Positions 40,048-49,832 of a DNA stretch of 50,798 nt are shown here, piece after piece (the first letter of the stretch is position 1; each line of letters begins with the position of its first letter). The translations under genes were made by a program, and so were the position numbers. The stretch is from Actinokineospora spheciospongiae (GTDB taxonomy: Bacteria > Actinomycetota > Actinomycetes > Mycobacteriales > Pseudonocardiaceae): contig NZ_AYXG01000145.1 in assembly GCF_000564855.1 (NCBI RefSeq), positions 1-50,798 of the forward strand. The letters run 5' to 3'. A model generated the notes under the pieces. It had not been told where the DNA came from, did not search any database, and saw nothing but the letters and a program-made list of their open reading frames with translations.

Positions 40048-42150
40048 GTGAGATCCAAGCGCATGATCGGGGCGACGGCGGTGGCGGTCGCCGCCGTGGT
40101 CGCAGGCGGGGTGCAGGCGGTGGCCGTCGACGGCAACCTGCCCGGCGGCACGAGCATCTCGGTGGACGTCGCGAGCCCGGCCGCGGGCACGGTGGTGCCG
40201 CAGGGGCCGGTGACCGTCACCGGCACGGCGGCGATCGGCACGGGGGTCGCGGTCAAGGACACCGCGCTCACCTACGTCGTGGACGTCTCCGGCAGCACCG
40301 CGGCCGGGTGCGCGGCGGGCACGATCCTCACCTGCGAGCAGACCGCCGTGACCAACCTCAACGCCATCGCGGCGGCACCCAACACCGTGGTGGGCAGCGT
40401 CGGCGCGGTCGTGTTCGGCTCCGACGCCGCGACCGTGGACGTGCGCCCGATCGGTGGTGACCAACTGCTGACCGCCCCCGAGTCCGACGAGAACGGCAAC
40501 GGCGCCCGCGACGTCGAGGAGGCGGTGAACTCCGCGGTGATCGGCGGGGTGCAGCAGTTCACCCCGAAGTCGTTCCCCAGCGGCACCAGCTTCGTCCCGG
40601 CCGTGCAGGCTGCGACGACGGTCACCGGCGCCCAGACGCAGGCCCGCAAGGTCGTGCTGTTCCTGTCCGACGGGTTCGCCTCCGGTGACGTGACCGGGGT
40701 CGCGGGCGCGGTGCCCGCCAACGTCGACTACCACACCTTCGCCGTGGGCCCCGGCTCGGCGTGCAACGGCGGCGCGTACAACGCCAGCCTCCAGGCCATC
40801 GCCGACCTCACCGGCGGCACGTGCACCGCGGTGCCCGACCCGGCCAACCTGCCGAACGTGGTGCCCGGGATCATCAACTCGACGCTGACGAACCTGGCCC
40901 TGAGCGTGGACAACGGGGCGCCCACGGCGATCACCAACATCACGCCCGGCCTGCCGCAGACCGGTCCGGCGTCGGTGGGCTACACCGTCGACACCGCTGC
41001 GCTCACCTCCGGCACCCACCAGTTGTGCGTGACCGCGCGCGGCACGGACGGCGGCGGCGCGGGCACCGTCACCGACTGCACCACCGTGATCGTCAACGAC
41101 CCCCCGGAGGTGATCCCCGGCGGCCCGTACTCGGGTCAGGAGGGCACGCCGGTCGCCCTGGCGGGCACGGTCGTCGACCCCGACGGGCCGAGCCTGGCGA
41201 CGCAGTGGAGCGCGGTGCCGCTGTCCGGTGTGGACGCGGGTGCGACGTGCGCCTTCTCCGCGCCGACCTCGCTGAACACGACCGTCACCTGCGATGACGA
41301 CGGGGTGTGGACCCTGCGGCTGGTCGCGAACGACAGCCTGCACCCCGACGTGGTCGCCACGACCACGCTGACGCTGACCAACGTGGCGCCCCAGGTCGGC
41401 ATCTCCGCGCCCGCGAACGGCACGCTGGTGCTGCGCGGCACGCCGATCGGCGTCACCGCGCCGTTCACCGACATCGCCACGCACGACACCCACACCTGCA
41501 CCGTCGACTTCGCCGACGGCACCCCGGTCGCGACCGGGACCGTGGCGCAGGGCGCGGGTTCGGGCACGTGCACGGCGTCGCACACCTACACCGGCGTCGG
41601 CGCGCACAACGTCCTGGTGACGGTCACCGACGACGACGGCGGGTCCGCCACCGCCGTGGTCAAGCTGGTGTCGTACGTGCGGGCCGAAGCGTGGTCGATC
41701 AGCGCCTCCGGCCTGCTCACCATCGCCAAGACCCCGCACGCCACCTGCCCGCCGTCCTCGGACAAGACGACCGCCTCGCTGAACGTGCTCGGCCTGGCCT
41801 CCGTGCAGGCGCTGCACGCGGACTGCTTCCTCGACGTCCAGACCGGCCGCACCGACGCCGGGGCCGAGGTGTCCAGCGCGAGCCTGCTGGGCGGCGCGAT
41901 CACCCTGTCCGACATCGAGACGAGCTGCATCGCCAACGAGTCGGGCCTGTCCAGCTCGTCGCGGGTGGGCACGCTGAACGGCACGCCGATCGGCACGGGA
42001 CCCGCCAGCATCGGCATCCCGGGCGTGGCGACCGTCCACGTGAACCAGACGGTGCTCGGCCCGAACGGGCAACGCGCGCAGTACGCGGTGCGCGTGGTGA
42101 CCCTGCTCGGGCAGGAGATCATCGTGTCCGGTTGCCGGATGGGCTTCTGA
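40048..42150 (+). CDS. secreted VWA and PKD-like multidomain protein
   Basis: 700 aa. Signal peptide (VRSKRMIGATAVAVAAVVAGG, Ala-rich cleavage region). A von Willebrand A domain (about 70-280) has the MIDAS sequence DVSGS at 79-83, LFLSDGFASGD and DYHTFAVGPGS. Two PKD/Ig-like domains follow (GGPYSGQEGTPVALAGTVVDPDG and VTVTDDDGGSATAVV). The last 160 residues form a choice-of-anchor-like beta domain with two Cys near the end (DIETSCIAN, IIVSGCRMGF). Likely an extracellular adhesive protein. GTG 40048 is chosen nine bases after GAAGGGG; GTG 40030 is in frame too. Followed by a strong terminator. Confidence 0.85.
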   Translation: MRSKRMIGATAVAVAAVVAGGVQAVAVDGNLPGGTSISVDVASPAAGTVVPQGPVTVTGTAAIGTGVAVKDTALTYVVDVSGSTAAGCAAGTILTCEQTAVTNLNAIAAAPNTVVGSVGAVVFGSDAATVDVRPIGGDQLLTAPESDENGNGARDVEEAVNSAVIGGVQQFTPKSFPSGTSFVPAVQAATTVTGAQTQARKVVLFLSDGFASGDVTGVAGAVPANVDYHTFAVGPGSACNGGAYNASLQAIADLTGGTCTAVPDPANLPNVVPGIINSTLTNLALSVDNGAPTAITNITPGLPQTGPASVGYTVDTAALTSGTHQLCVTARGTDGGGAGTVTDCTTVIVNDPPEVIPGGPYSGQEGTPVALAGTVVDPDGPSLATQWSAVPLSGVDAGATCAFSAPTSLNTTVTCDDDGVWTLRLVANDSLHPDVVATTTLTLTNVAPQVGISAPANGTLVLRGTPIGVTAPFTDIATHDTHTCTVDFADGTPVATGTVAQGAGSGTCTASHTYTGVGAHNVLVTVTDDDGGSATAVVKLVSYVRAEAWSISASGLLTIAKTPHATCPPSSDKTTASLNVLGLASVQALHADCFLDVQTGRTDAGAEVSSASLLGGAITLSDIETSCIANESGLSSSSRVGTLNGTPIGTGPASIGIPGVATVHVNQTVLGPNGQRAQYAVRVVTLLGQEIIVSGCRMGF

Positions 42151-42193
42151 TCCCCGCGGCGCCCCCGGGGTGATCGTCCCGGGGACAACCACC

Positions 42194-42230
42194 GCATTGC
42201 CCCGGCCGCCAGTGGCGGCCGGGGCAATGC
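42194..42230 (+). terminator. terminator of the VWA-protein gene
   Basis: 17-base perfect arms (42194-42210 and 42214-42230) around AGT, 44 bases after the stop, followed by a short CCGTTTCG. Confidence 0.88.
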
Positions 42231-42299
42231 CCGTTTCGGGCCCGTCCAAAATGCGAAAACTTTTCCGCCATCCTGCGGGCAAAGATTTACCCAATGTCA

Positions 42300-42314
42300 G
42301 ATAATGATGTTATT
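42300..42314. promoter_or_regulatory. GATAATGnnnTTAT operator, site 1
   Basis: GATAATGATGTTATT, followed by GCAG, in an AT-rich island. It shares core and five-base spacing with site 2 at 42474 and site 3 at 21284. Starts of sites 1 and 2 are 174 bases apart. Confidence 0.58.
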
Positions 42315-42473
42315 GCAGTTCACACCAGCGGCGAGCATGGGGTCCCCACGCGCGAACCATGACGCCACCTCCACGCAAAGCGATGCATCTACCCTGGTCA
42401 GAGCACCAGTGCGCGCGATGTGCCAAAAATTTCGGATCACCCCACATTAGATGACAACACGCTGCCCCGTTCG

Positions 42474-42488
42474 GATAATGTTGTTATC
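42474..42488. promoter_or_regulatory. GATAATGnnnTTAT operator, site 2
   Basis: GATAATGTTGTTATC is a perfect palindrome at the arms (GATAA/TTATC, five-base spacer), followed by TGCA. It lies 18 bases upstream of a TTGACA box, the usual place for an activator. A degenerate third copy may lie at 42451-42465 on the other strand. Confidence 0.65.
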
Positions 42489-42505
42489 TGCACCCGCCCA
42501 TCCCA

Positions 42506-42535
42506 TTGACAGCGTTGTTCGGGGTGACCCATCCT
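42506..42535 (+). promoter_or_regulatory. promoter before the polyketide synthase relic
   Basis: TTGACA at 42506-42511, 18-base spacer, CATCCT at 42530-42535, about 78 bases before the ATG at 42614. Confidence 0.45.
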
Positions 42536-42613
42536 CGTGGCATTCGAGTCCGGCGGCGAGCACGTGGAGCCGATGAACACCCGGCGCCGTCCGAAGGGGA
42601 AGGGCACACGACA

Positions 42614-44013
42614 ATGGCGAACCCGTCCGGCATTCCGCGCACCGAGGAGCAGTGGCGGGCGTGGTTGGGCCAGTGGCTCGCGGAGCTGCTGGGGCGCCCG
42701 GTCGCCGCGGCGGAGTTCGAGCGGCCGCTGCGGGACTTCGGGGTGTCGTCGCGCTCGGCGACCGTGCTCGCGGCCCGCATCGGCGAGGTGACGGGCGAGG
42801 AGCGGCCGAGCACCCTGGTCTGGACCGCCCCGACCATCGCGGACCTGGCCAGGACGATCGCGGGTGGCACGCGGCGGGCACCCGACGCCGAGGCCCCGGT
42901 TGGCGAACCGGGGGTGCCGGTGGCGGTGGTGGGGCTGGCCTGCCGGTTCCCGGGGGCACCCACGGCCGAGCGGTTCTGGTCGCTGATGACCGGTGGTGAA
43001 ACCGCGATCAGCGAGGTCCCGGCGGGCCGCTGGGCGCAGTTCGCCCCGGGAGCCGACGACCACGGCCTGCCCCGCGCGGGCGGTCACCTGGCGGACGTGT
43101 CCGCCTTCGACGCGGAGTTCTTCGGGATCAGCCCGCGCGAGGCCGAGGGGATGGACCCGCAGCAGCGGCTGCTGCTGGAGGTCGCCTGGGAAGCCCTGGG
43201 CAACGCGGGCATCCCGGCGAAGGCCCTGCGCGGCACCGACACCGGGGTCTTCGTCGGGCTGTCGGCCACCGAGTACGCGCAGCTCACCATGACCGACCTG
43301 GACCGCGTCGACGCGTGGTCGGGCACCGGTGCCGCCGCCTCGCTCGCCGCCAACCGGCTCTCCTACGCCCTCGGCGCGCACGGCCCCAGCATGACCGTGG
43401 ACACCGCCTGCTCGTCCTCGCTGGTCGCCGTGCACCTGGCGGTGCGGGCACTGCGCGCGGGCGAGGCGTCGGCGGCGCTGGTCGGTGGGGTGAACTTGCT
43501 GCTCTCGCCCGGGATCACCGCGAACTTCCACCTCGCGGGCGCCCTCGCCGCCGACGGGCGGTGCAAGCCGTTCGACGCGTCCGCCGACGGGATCGTGCGC
43601 GGGGAGGGCTGCGGGGTGGTCGTCCTCAAGCGACTGCCGGACGCCCTGGCCGACGGTGACCGGGTGCTGGCCGTGCTGCGCGGCAGCGCGGTCAACTCCG
43701 ACGGCCGGTCCAACGGCATCACGGCGCCGAACCCGGTGGCGCAGGAGCGGTTGCTCGCCCGGGCGTACCGGGAGGCGGGCGTGTCGCCCCGCACGGTGGA
43801 CTACGTCGAGGCGCACGGCACCGGGACGCCACTCGACGGCATGCCCCAGGTCCCGCTGGCCCACCTCTGGCACGACGGCGAGCCGATCGACCTGACCCCC
43901 GCGGCGGACCTGTCCCTGACCGCCTCGATCAACGAACGCCGCCAGGCAGGCCCCGGGTCGTCGGCGGGGTCTCGGCCCCGGAAGGCGCCACCCTGCCCTT
44001 CCTCTGGAGCTAG
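42614..44013 (+). pseudogene. truncated type I polyketide synthase (ACP-KS fragment)
   Basis: Residues 1-85 resemble a carrier-protein domain of the GVSSR type seen at the N-terminus of mycobacterial-style PKS (LRDFGVSSRSATVLAARIGE). From about 97 a ketosynthase follows: VAVVGLACRFPGAPTAERFW, DPQQRLLLEVAWEALG, active-site DTACSSSLVAVH with Cys266, and first His in EAHGTGTPL. It breaks off at about 43833, before the second catalytic His (the NIGH motif), so condensation is impossible. The next 180 bases are foreign: MPQVPLAHLWHDGEPIDL, and in another frame a tail RVVGGVSAPEGATLPFLWS ending at TAG 44011. The original frame has no stop and reads on into the following secreted protein. All later PKS domains are missing. 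Confidence 0.78.
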
Positions 44014-44020
44014 GAGCACA

Positions 44021-45849
44021 GTGCGAACCAGAACCCTGCTCACCGCGTTGGCCGTGGTCGCGGGCGCGCTCGGCGCACCGGGACAGGCCGCCGCCGCGCC
44101 CGCCGGGGTGGCCACCGGCCCGCAGATGATCTTCGCCCCCCAGTCCTGCCCGTTCCCGCTGTTGGTCGAGCAGCCGGTGCGGGTGGAGGGCCTGGTGGAC
44201 TTGCCGACGACCGCGCCGTTGGACCAGCCCACCCCCGCGACGCAGGCGACCTTCACCGTCACCTTCCCCGCCGCCGTCCGCCAAGGGCTGTTCCTGGTGG
44301 GCGCGGAGACGCTGGACGGCACCATCACGGTCCCGCTCACCGGCACCCACTCCGACGGGCGGGTCATCTCAACCGACCACGAGATCCCGCTGGCCGGGGT
44401 GCCCGTGCCGGGTCCCCCCGGTCCGATCCAGATCGTCGGCGGGGTCCCGATCCCGTCGGTGACCGAGACCGCTCCCACGGTGCTCACCTGGCGGGTCGGC
44501 GGCCTGCGGGCGTTCCTCACCCCGAAGCGGGCCGACGGCACGCCGACCGGGCTCGGCTCGTTCAACACGGGCTGCGCGGTGCCCGAACGCGCCCGGACCG
44601 GGGCGGCCCGGACCTCCTTCGGCGGCACCACCCAGCCCGCCGGGGCGGTGACCGCCCAGGAGTGCCCGATGCCGCTGATCGGCAACCAGACCACCGGCGT
44701 GCGGGCGACGACCCAGCTCCCCGCGCGGCTCCCGACCGGTGCGAGCACCCCGGCCACCGACCTGGACCTGGCGGTCACCTTCCCACCGCTGTTCACCTCG
44801 GGCCTGGCACTGGTGGACGCCACCCAGGTGCGCGGCACCCTGCGGCTGCCGGTGACCGTCGTCGCCGACGGGGTGGTCCGCAGCCGCACCGAATACCGGT
44901 TCGCCCTGCCCAACACCCCGGTCCCCGCCGAGGGCAGCGCTCTCACCCTCGGCGGCCGACCCGGCTGGCACCGGAAACCGGCACCACTGCGGGCGTCCTG
45001 GAGTGGGAGATCGGCGACCTGACGATGGAGCTGACGCCGCTGAACGGCCGGGAGCAGGAGACCGGGCTCGGCTCGTTCACCTCCACCTGCACGATGCGCT
45101 CCGGACAGGACCCGCGCCTGGCCTCGGTCCGGTTCGCCGACGCGGAGGTCCCGGGGATCGTGCAGGACTGCGCGTTCCCGTTGATCGGCCCCCAACCCCA
45201 GGAGGTGCGCGCCCGCGTGGACCTGCCCGCCGAACTGCCGGTGGGGTCGACCACGCCCGCGAGCACGACGACCACCAGCTTCCGGCTGTCGGAGACGACC
45301 GTCCAGGGCCTGCACCTGATCGGCGCGGCCCGACTGCGCGGTGAACTGCGGCTGCCGATCACCCGCTCCTTCGAGGGCGCCCCGGCGGGGACGCGGACCT
45401 ACGTGCAGCCGTTCGTCGTGGCCGTGCCGCAGGGCACCGCCGTCCCGCTCGACGTGCCCGGCACCGCGGTGCTGGACCCGGCGACCTCGGCGGTGCCGGG
45501 CGTGCTGAGCTGGTCGGTGGGCGGTGTCGGGGCGACCCTCACCGCGGTCAAGGCCGACGGCTCGATGAGCGAGGCGTTCGACCTCAGGTGCATCACCCGC
45601 CCCGGGCAGGACCCCCGGTTCGCCTCGGTCCGGTTCACCCCCGACGACCCGACGCACTTCGCGTTCACCACGGCGGCCAACTCGCGACTGGTGAAGGCCG
45701 GGGCGACCACCGCCCTGTCCGACACCGCCACCGGCGAACTGCCGCCCACCAGCGGCAAGGTCACCGGAACCCCGTTCAGCGGCACGCTCACCGCGGGGTG
45801 GACGCGGACTTCCGGCTGCAACACCCTGTCGCTCACGCCCAGGAGCTGA
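44021..45849 (+). pseudogene. secreted three-repeat protein (DUF6801-like), frameshifted
   Basis: A GTG at 44021 behind TAGGAG starts a signal peptide (VRTRTLLTALAVVAGALGA, cleavage near AAAA). The mature part has three repeats of about 180 residues, each opening with a Cys-Pro motif (QSCPFPLLVEQPVRV, QECPMPLIGNQTTGV, QDCAFPLIGPQPQEV) and closing with a Trp-Gly-rich strand and Cys (TWRVGGLRAFLT, LEWEIGDLTMELT, LSWSVGGVGATLT). This resembles the secreted actinobacterial DUF6801-type repeat. At about 44960 one base is missing: the first frame stops at 45022 while the second continues to 45849. Either a true frameshift or a sequencing error. Cell-surface function unknown. Confidence 0.75.
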
Positions 45850-45968
45850 CGACCGGGCTCGCCCCGCCGATCGACCGGTGCCGAAAGTCCTTCCGCGGGC
45901 TTTCCGCGGTTTTGCAGCGCACGGGGTCATCGTCGAATCGTTCGATCCGAACGACAGGGGAGGAACCC

Positions 45969-46451
45969 ATGTACCGCACAATCGCCAAGTTCAGCCTGGT
46001 GGCCGCACTCGCGCTGCCGTCCGTGCTGCTCGCGCAACCCGCCTCCGCCACCACCGCTTCCACGACCGGCGCCGTGGGGGTGGCGGTCACGTGCAGCGGA
46101 ACGGGCTGTGACAACAGGGACCCGGTGGCCACCGGCTGCGCCTCGAGCGCCATCAACGCGGTCACCAAGTCGACCAGCAAGGGGCTGTTCATCCTCAAGT
46201 ACTCGACCGTCTGCAAGACGAACTGGATGTACGTGGGCAACTACGCCGGTGGCAGCACCCGCAGCGACGGGAAGCTCCAACTGGACGCGTGGGACCAGAC
46301 CCGGGGCAAGCAGGTGCAGTTCCTCGCCTCCTCCAGCGCGGGCCTGCACTACGGCAACATGGTCTACTCCCCCGGCGACAACTGCGGTTACGGGCTCGCC
46401 GACTGGTCGGGCGGCGAGTGGGACGTGACGCTGAAGTCCAGCGGCTGCTAG
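45969..46451 (+). CDS. small secreted Cys-rich protein (DUF2690-like)
   Basis: 160 aa. Signal peptide 1-27 (MYRTIAKFSLVAALALPSVLL, cleavage after PASA). The mature region has six cysteines: VTCSGTGCDNRDPVATGCAS, YSTVCKTNWMYVG, DNCGYGLADWSGGEW and a C-terminal Cys, matching the DUF2690 pattern (C-x-G-x-x-C...DP...GC). Several Trp/Tyr-Gly segments suggest carbohydrate or surface binding. The ATG has GGGGAGGA upstream. It is the third secreted protein in a row with the VWA and repeat proteins, so this stretch is a surface-protein cluster. Confidence 0.83.
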   Translation: MYRTIAKFSLVAALALPSVLLAQPASATTASTTGAVGVAVTCSGTGCDNRDPVATGCASSAINAVTKSTSKGLFILKYSTVCKTNWMYVGNYAGGSTRSDGKLQLDAWDQTRGKQVQFLASSSAGLHYGNMVYSPGDNCGYGLADWSGGEWDVTLKSSGC

Positions 46452-46475
46452 CAGATCCGCGAGGGACAGCCGTCG

Positions 46476-49415
46476 TCACTCGACGCCCGCGAGCAGGGCG
46501 CGGGTGGCGACGGCCTCCTCGGTGCGGTCGGGGAGCGCGTCCCACAGGGTCGTCGCGGCGGTGAGGTGGGTGCGGGCGGCGGCGGTGTTGCCGTCGGCCA
46601 GGGCCAGTTCGCCGAGCAGGCGCAGGCAGGTGGCCTGGGCGACGGGTTCGCCGACGACGCCGCGGAACAGTTCCACGGCGGTGCGCAGCGCCTCGACCGC
46701 GGGGGCGCGGTCGCCGAGGTCGAGGTAGGTCCGGCCGAGGGCCATCAGGGTGTGGGCGGCGCAGTTGCGGTCGTCGAGCGAGGTGAAGATGGCCAGGGCG
46801 TCGCGCAGGGTGGCGAGGGCGCGCAGCGGGCGGCCGTGCGCCCGGTGCAGGGCGCTGAGGTGGCGGCGGACGGTGGCCTCGCGGTGGCGGTCGCCGGTGT
46901 CGTGGGCGACGCGGAGGGCCTGGCGGAAGAAGTCCTCCGCCTCCGCCGTCCGCCCCTGGGCCAGCCGGACGACGCCGAGGGATGCCTGCAACTGCGCCTC
47001 CAGGGCGCCGTGGCCGCCCGCCACGGCGATGCGCAGCGCGGCCTCGGCGTGCTCGGCGGCGTCGTCGGGGCGGTCCTCGTGGCGGGCGATGGTGCCCAGG
47101 CCCGCGACCGCCAGGGCCAGGCACAGCCGGTCGCCGACCTCGGCGGCGAGGTGCGCGGCGCGGCGGAACTCCGCGCCGGCGGTGGCGAACTCGTCGCGGT
47201 AGACGTGGAGCTGGCCGAGGCCGCGCAGCAGCGTCGCCTCGCCGCGGTGGTCCCCGGCGGCCCTGGTCGCGGGCAGGGCCAGCTCGTGGCCGCGGTGCCA
47301 GGCGGTGAGCATGGCCCGGTGGTCGTGGTAGGGGACCATGGCCGCGGCCAACCGCCAGGCGGCTTCGGCCAGACCCAGGTCGGCGGCGAGGGCGATGGCG
47401 CCCAGGAGCGTCGGGTGTTCGGTGTCGAACCAGGCCAGCGGGTCGCGCACCAGGTGGCGCACCTGGTCGGCGGGCAGGATCGACGCCGTCGGGCCGCGCA
47501 CCCGGAACAGGCTGGTGTACATCAGGTCGGTGGCCTGGTCGGCGAGGTGCAGCCAGGTGGCGACGAGGCGGGACACCGCGGCGCGGCGGTCGGCCTCCGG
47601 CAGCGCGGCGACGGCCTCGGCGGCGTAGGCGCGCAGCAGGTCGTGCAGGCGGTAGCGGGGCCTGCCGAGGGCGTCGGTGTCGACGGCGCGCACCAGGTTG
47701 GCGTCGACGAGCTGGTCGAGGACCTCCTCCGACGCCGGTTCGCCCAGCAGCACACCGAGCACCCAGCCGGGTTGCGGTTCCGGCCCCAGCAGGCCCAGCA
47801 GGGCGAACCCCCTGGCCGCCGCCGGGGGCAGCAGCCGCAGGCTCAGGTCGAAGCTGGCGCGCACCCCCAGCTCACCGACGCGCAGCTCGCTGATCCGCCG
47901 CGACGAGTCGGCCAAGCGCTGCACGAGCACGGCCAGCGGCCAGGTGCCGCGACTGGCGAGCCGGGCGCCCACGATCCGGATGGCCAGCGGCAGGTGCCCG
48001 CAGGCGCGCAGCACGGCCGCGGTGTCGCCGGGTTCGGTGGCGACCCGCCGCTGCCCCACGATCCCCGCGAGCATCCGGAACGCGTCGCGGTCGTCGAGGA
48101 CGTCCAGCGCGACGTGCCGGGCGAGCAGGTCGGGCAGCCGCTGCCTGCTGGTGAGCAGCACCGCCGACCGCCCGGTCGGCGGCAGCAGCGGGCGCACCTG
48201 GGCGACGCTGGCGACGTCGTCGAGCACCAGCAGCACCCGCCGGTCGGCGAGCAGCGACCGGTAGCGGGCGGCGCACTCGTGGGCCGAGGTCGGCACGGAC
48301 GTGCCGGTGACGCCCAGCGCGCGCAGCAGCTCGGGCAGGACCTCCGCGGGCGGGCGCGGCGCGTCGGAGGTGCCCGCCAGGTCCAGGTGGAGCTGCCCGT
48401 CGGGGAAGTCCGCGCGGGCGGCGTGGGCCGCGCGCAGGGCCAGGGTGGACTTGCCGACCCCGGGGGCGCCGCTGACCAGGCAGGTGCGCGGCTCCGCCCC
48501 GATCGCGTCGAGCACCTCGGCGAGTTCGTCGGCGCGACCGGTGAAGTCGGGCAGGTCGGCGGGCAACTGGCACACGGCGGCCGCCGCGGCGGGCGCCGAC
48601 AGGTCGCCGACCGCCGCGGGCCGCTCCGCGACCGGGCCGAGCAGCGCCGGGTCGTCGGCGAGGACCTGTTCCTGCAGGCGGACCAGCGCGGGCCCGGGTT
48701 CGGTGCCGAGTTCGTCGACCAGCAGGCGCCGCACGTCGCGGTGGACCGCCAGCGCGTCGGCCCGGCGACCCGCCCGGTACAGGGCGAGCACCTGCAACTC
48801 CCGCAGCCGCTCCCGGTACGGGTTCTGCTCGACCAGCCGGGACAGGTCGGCCACGGCGGCGGCGTTCTCACCGAACCCCACCGCGATCTCGACCAGCAGT
48901 TCGGCCGCGTCCACCCGGTGCTCGTCCAACCGCGCCCGCTCCGCGACCGCGGCCGGCGCATCGATCCCGGCGAACGGCACGCCCCGCCAGTGCGCGAGCG
49001 CGGCGCCCAAGTGCCGCTCAGCGCTGCTCAAGTCCCCGGCAGCACGGGCGGCCCGCCCCCGCCGGACGAGGTCGGTGAACACGGCGCTGTCCACCACCGA
49101 GGCCGGGACGCGCAGCGCGTACCCGGTGCCCACGACGGCGAGGGCGGCGTCGCCGAGCCCCAGCGCGCGCCGCAACTCCCCGACGTACTTCTGCACCAGG
49201 TTCACCGCACTGCGCGGCGGCCGGTCACCCCAGACGAAGTCGATGATGGCGGCCCGGTCGACCACGTCCCCGCGACCGAGCAGCAGCGCCGCCAACACCA
49301 CCATCGGCTTGCCGCACCCCACCCCGACCCGCCGCGCGCCCACCCACGCCGTCACGGGCCCGAGCACGCCGAACCGCGTGCCGGGCACCAGCCCACCCGA
49401 GTCCCCGTCCGCCAT
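46476..49415 (-). CDS. AfsR/SARP-family regulator (OmpR-HTH, BTAD, NB-ARC, TPR)
   Basis: 979 aa. 10-100: winged-helix DNA-binding domain (VLAALLLGRGDVVDRAAIID ... VQKYVGELRRALG). 105-255: bacterial transcriptional activation domain. 285-560: NB-ARC ATPase with Walker A GAPGVGKST (316-324), RRVLLVLDDVAS (Walker B) and GHLPLAIRIVGARLAS (GLPL). 600-979: TPR helices, e.g. ATLLRGLGQLHVYRDEFATA. This is the architecture of AfsR-type activators of secondary metabolism. It is convergent with the small secreted gene (25 bases apart) and heads away from the relics; targets unknown, but the PKS fragment nearby may be a remnant of its pathway. A 188-base gap upstream has no clear promoter. Confidence 0.94.
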   Translation of the reverse strand: MADGDSGGLVPGTRFGVLGPVTAWVGARRVGVGCGKPMVVLAALLLGRGDVVDRAAIIDFVWGDRPPRSAVNLVQKYVGELRRALGLGDAALAVVGTGYALRVPASVVDSAVFTDLVRRGRAARAAGDLSSAERHLGAALAHWRGVPFAGIDAPAAVAERARLDEHRVDAAELLVEIAVGFGENAAAVADLSRLVEQNPYRERLRELQVLALYRAGRRADALAVHRDVRRLLVDELGTEPGPALVRLQEQVLADDPALLGPVAERPAAVGDLSAPAAAAAVCQLPADLPDFTGRADELAEVLDAIGAEPRTCLVSGAPGVGKSTLALRAAHAARADFPDGQLHLDLAGTSDAPRPPAEVLPELLRALGVTGTSVPTSAHECAARYRSLLADRRVLLVLDDVASVAQVRPLLPPTGRSAVLLTSRQRLPDLLARHVALDVLDDRDAFRMLAGIVGQRRVATEPGDTAAVLRACGHLPLAIRIVGARLASRGTWPLAVLVQRLADSSRRISELRVGELGVRASFDLSLRLLPPAAARGFALLGLLGPEPQPGWVLGVLLGEPASEEVLDQLVDANLVRAVDTDALGRPRYRLHDLLRAYAAEAVAALPEADRRAAVSRLVATWLHLADQATDLMYTSLFRVRGPTASILPADQVRHLVRDPLAWFDTEHPTLLGAIALAADLGLAEAAWRLAAAMVPYHDHRAMLTAWHRGHELALPATRAAGDHRGEATLLRGLGQLHVYRDEFATAGAEFRRAAHLAAEVGDRLCLALAVAGLGTIARHEDRPDDAAEHAEAALRIAVAGGHGALEAQLQASLGVVRLAQGRTAEAEDFFRQALRVAHDTGDRHREATVRRHLSALHRAHGRPLRALATLRDALAIFTSLDDRNCAAHTLMALGRTYLDLGDRAPAVEALRTAVELFRGVVGEPVAQATCLRLLGELALADGNTAAARTHLTAATTLWDALPDRTEEAVATRALLAGVE

Positions 49416-49602
49416 GTCCCGGTCCCCCGAAGGTCACGTGCGCGCAGGCGGTACGGCACTCCCCCGACCGCCGCACCACGACCGTGTCGAGCCACCACCT
49501 TGGGCCACCGGCGCGGACCAACGCACCGAAAGCGGGTGGTTTCGCCCGTTCGGGTTAAGACCGCATCCCGTTCGGGGTGCGGGCTCGTGGGCGACATGGT
49601 GA

Positions 49603-49832
49603 TCAACGGTGGATGACGTGGTCCACGAAGTCGGTTCGGGGTGGGTTTGCGGAGGCAGGCGATCGAGCAGGCCAGGCGTCGACCATCGCCAGGGCGAGGG
49701 CGGCGTACTGGGTCGCGATCCGGTCGGCGGTGTCGGAGCCCCGGGTGTCGAACCAGGTGGAGACGGCGGCGGCCGTGGTGATGATGGCGCGGGTGGCGAG
49801 GGCGGGGTCGGTGGTGGGTGTGGACCATAGGG
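49603..49832 (-). pseudogene. 3' relic of a TetR-family regulator
   Basis: About 75 codons: TPTTDPALATRAIITTAAAV, STWFDTRGSDTADRIATQYA, LALAMVDAW, which match the end of the C-terminal domain of TetR-type regulators. No HTH, no N-domain and no usable start lie upstream; the frame before 49832 is shadow of the IMPase-like gene. Decayed copy cut off by insertion or deletion at about 49832. Confidence 0.5.

Noticed and set aside
49563-49580. Short hairpin GCATCCC/GGGGTGC
   Set aside because: Seven pairs including one wobble; too weak to call a terminator.
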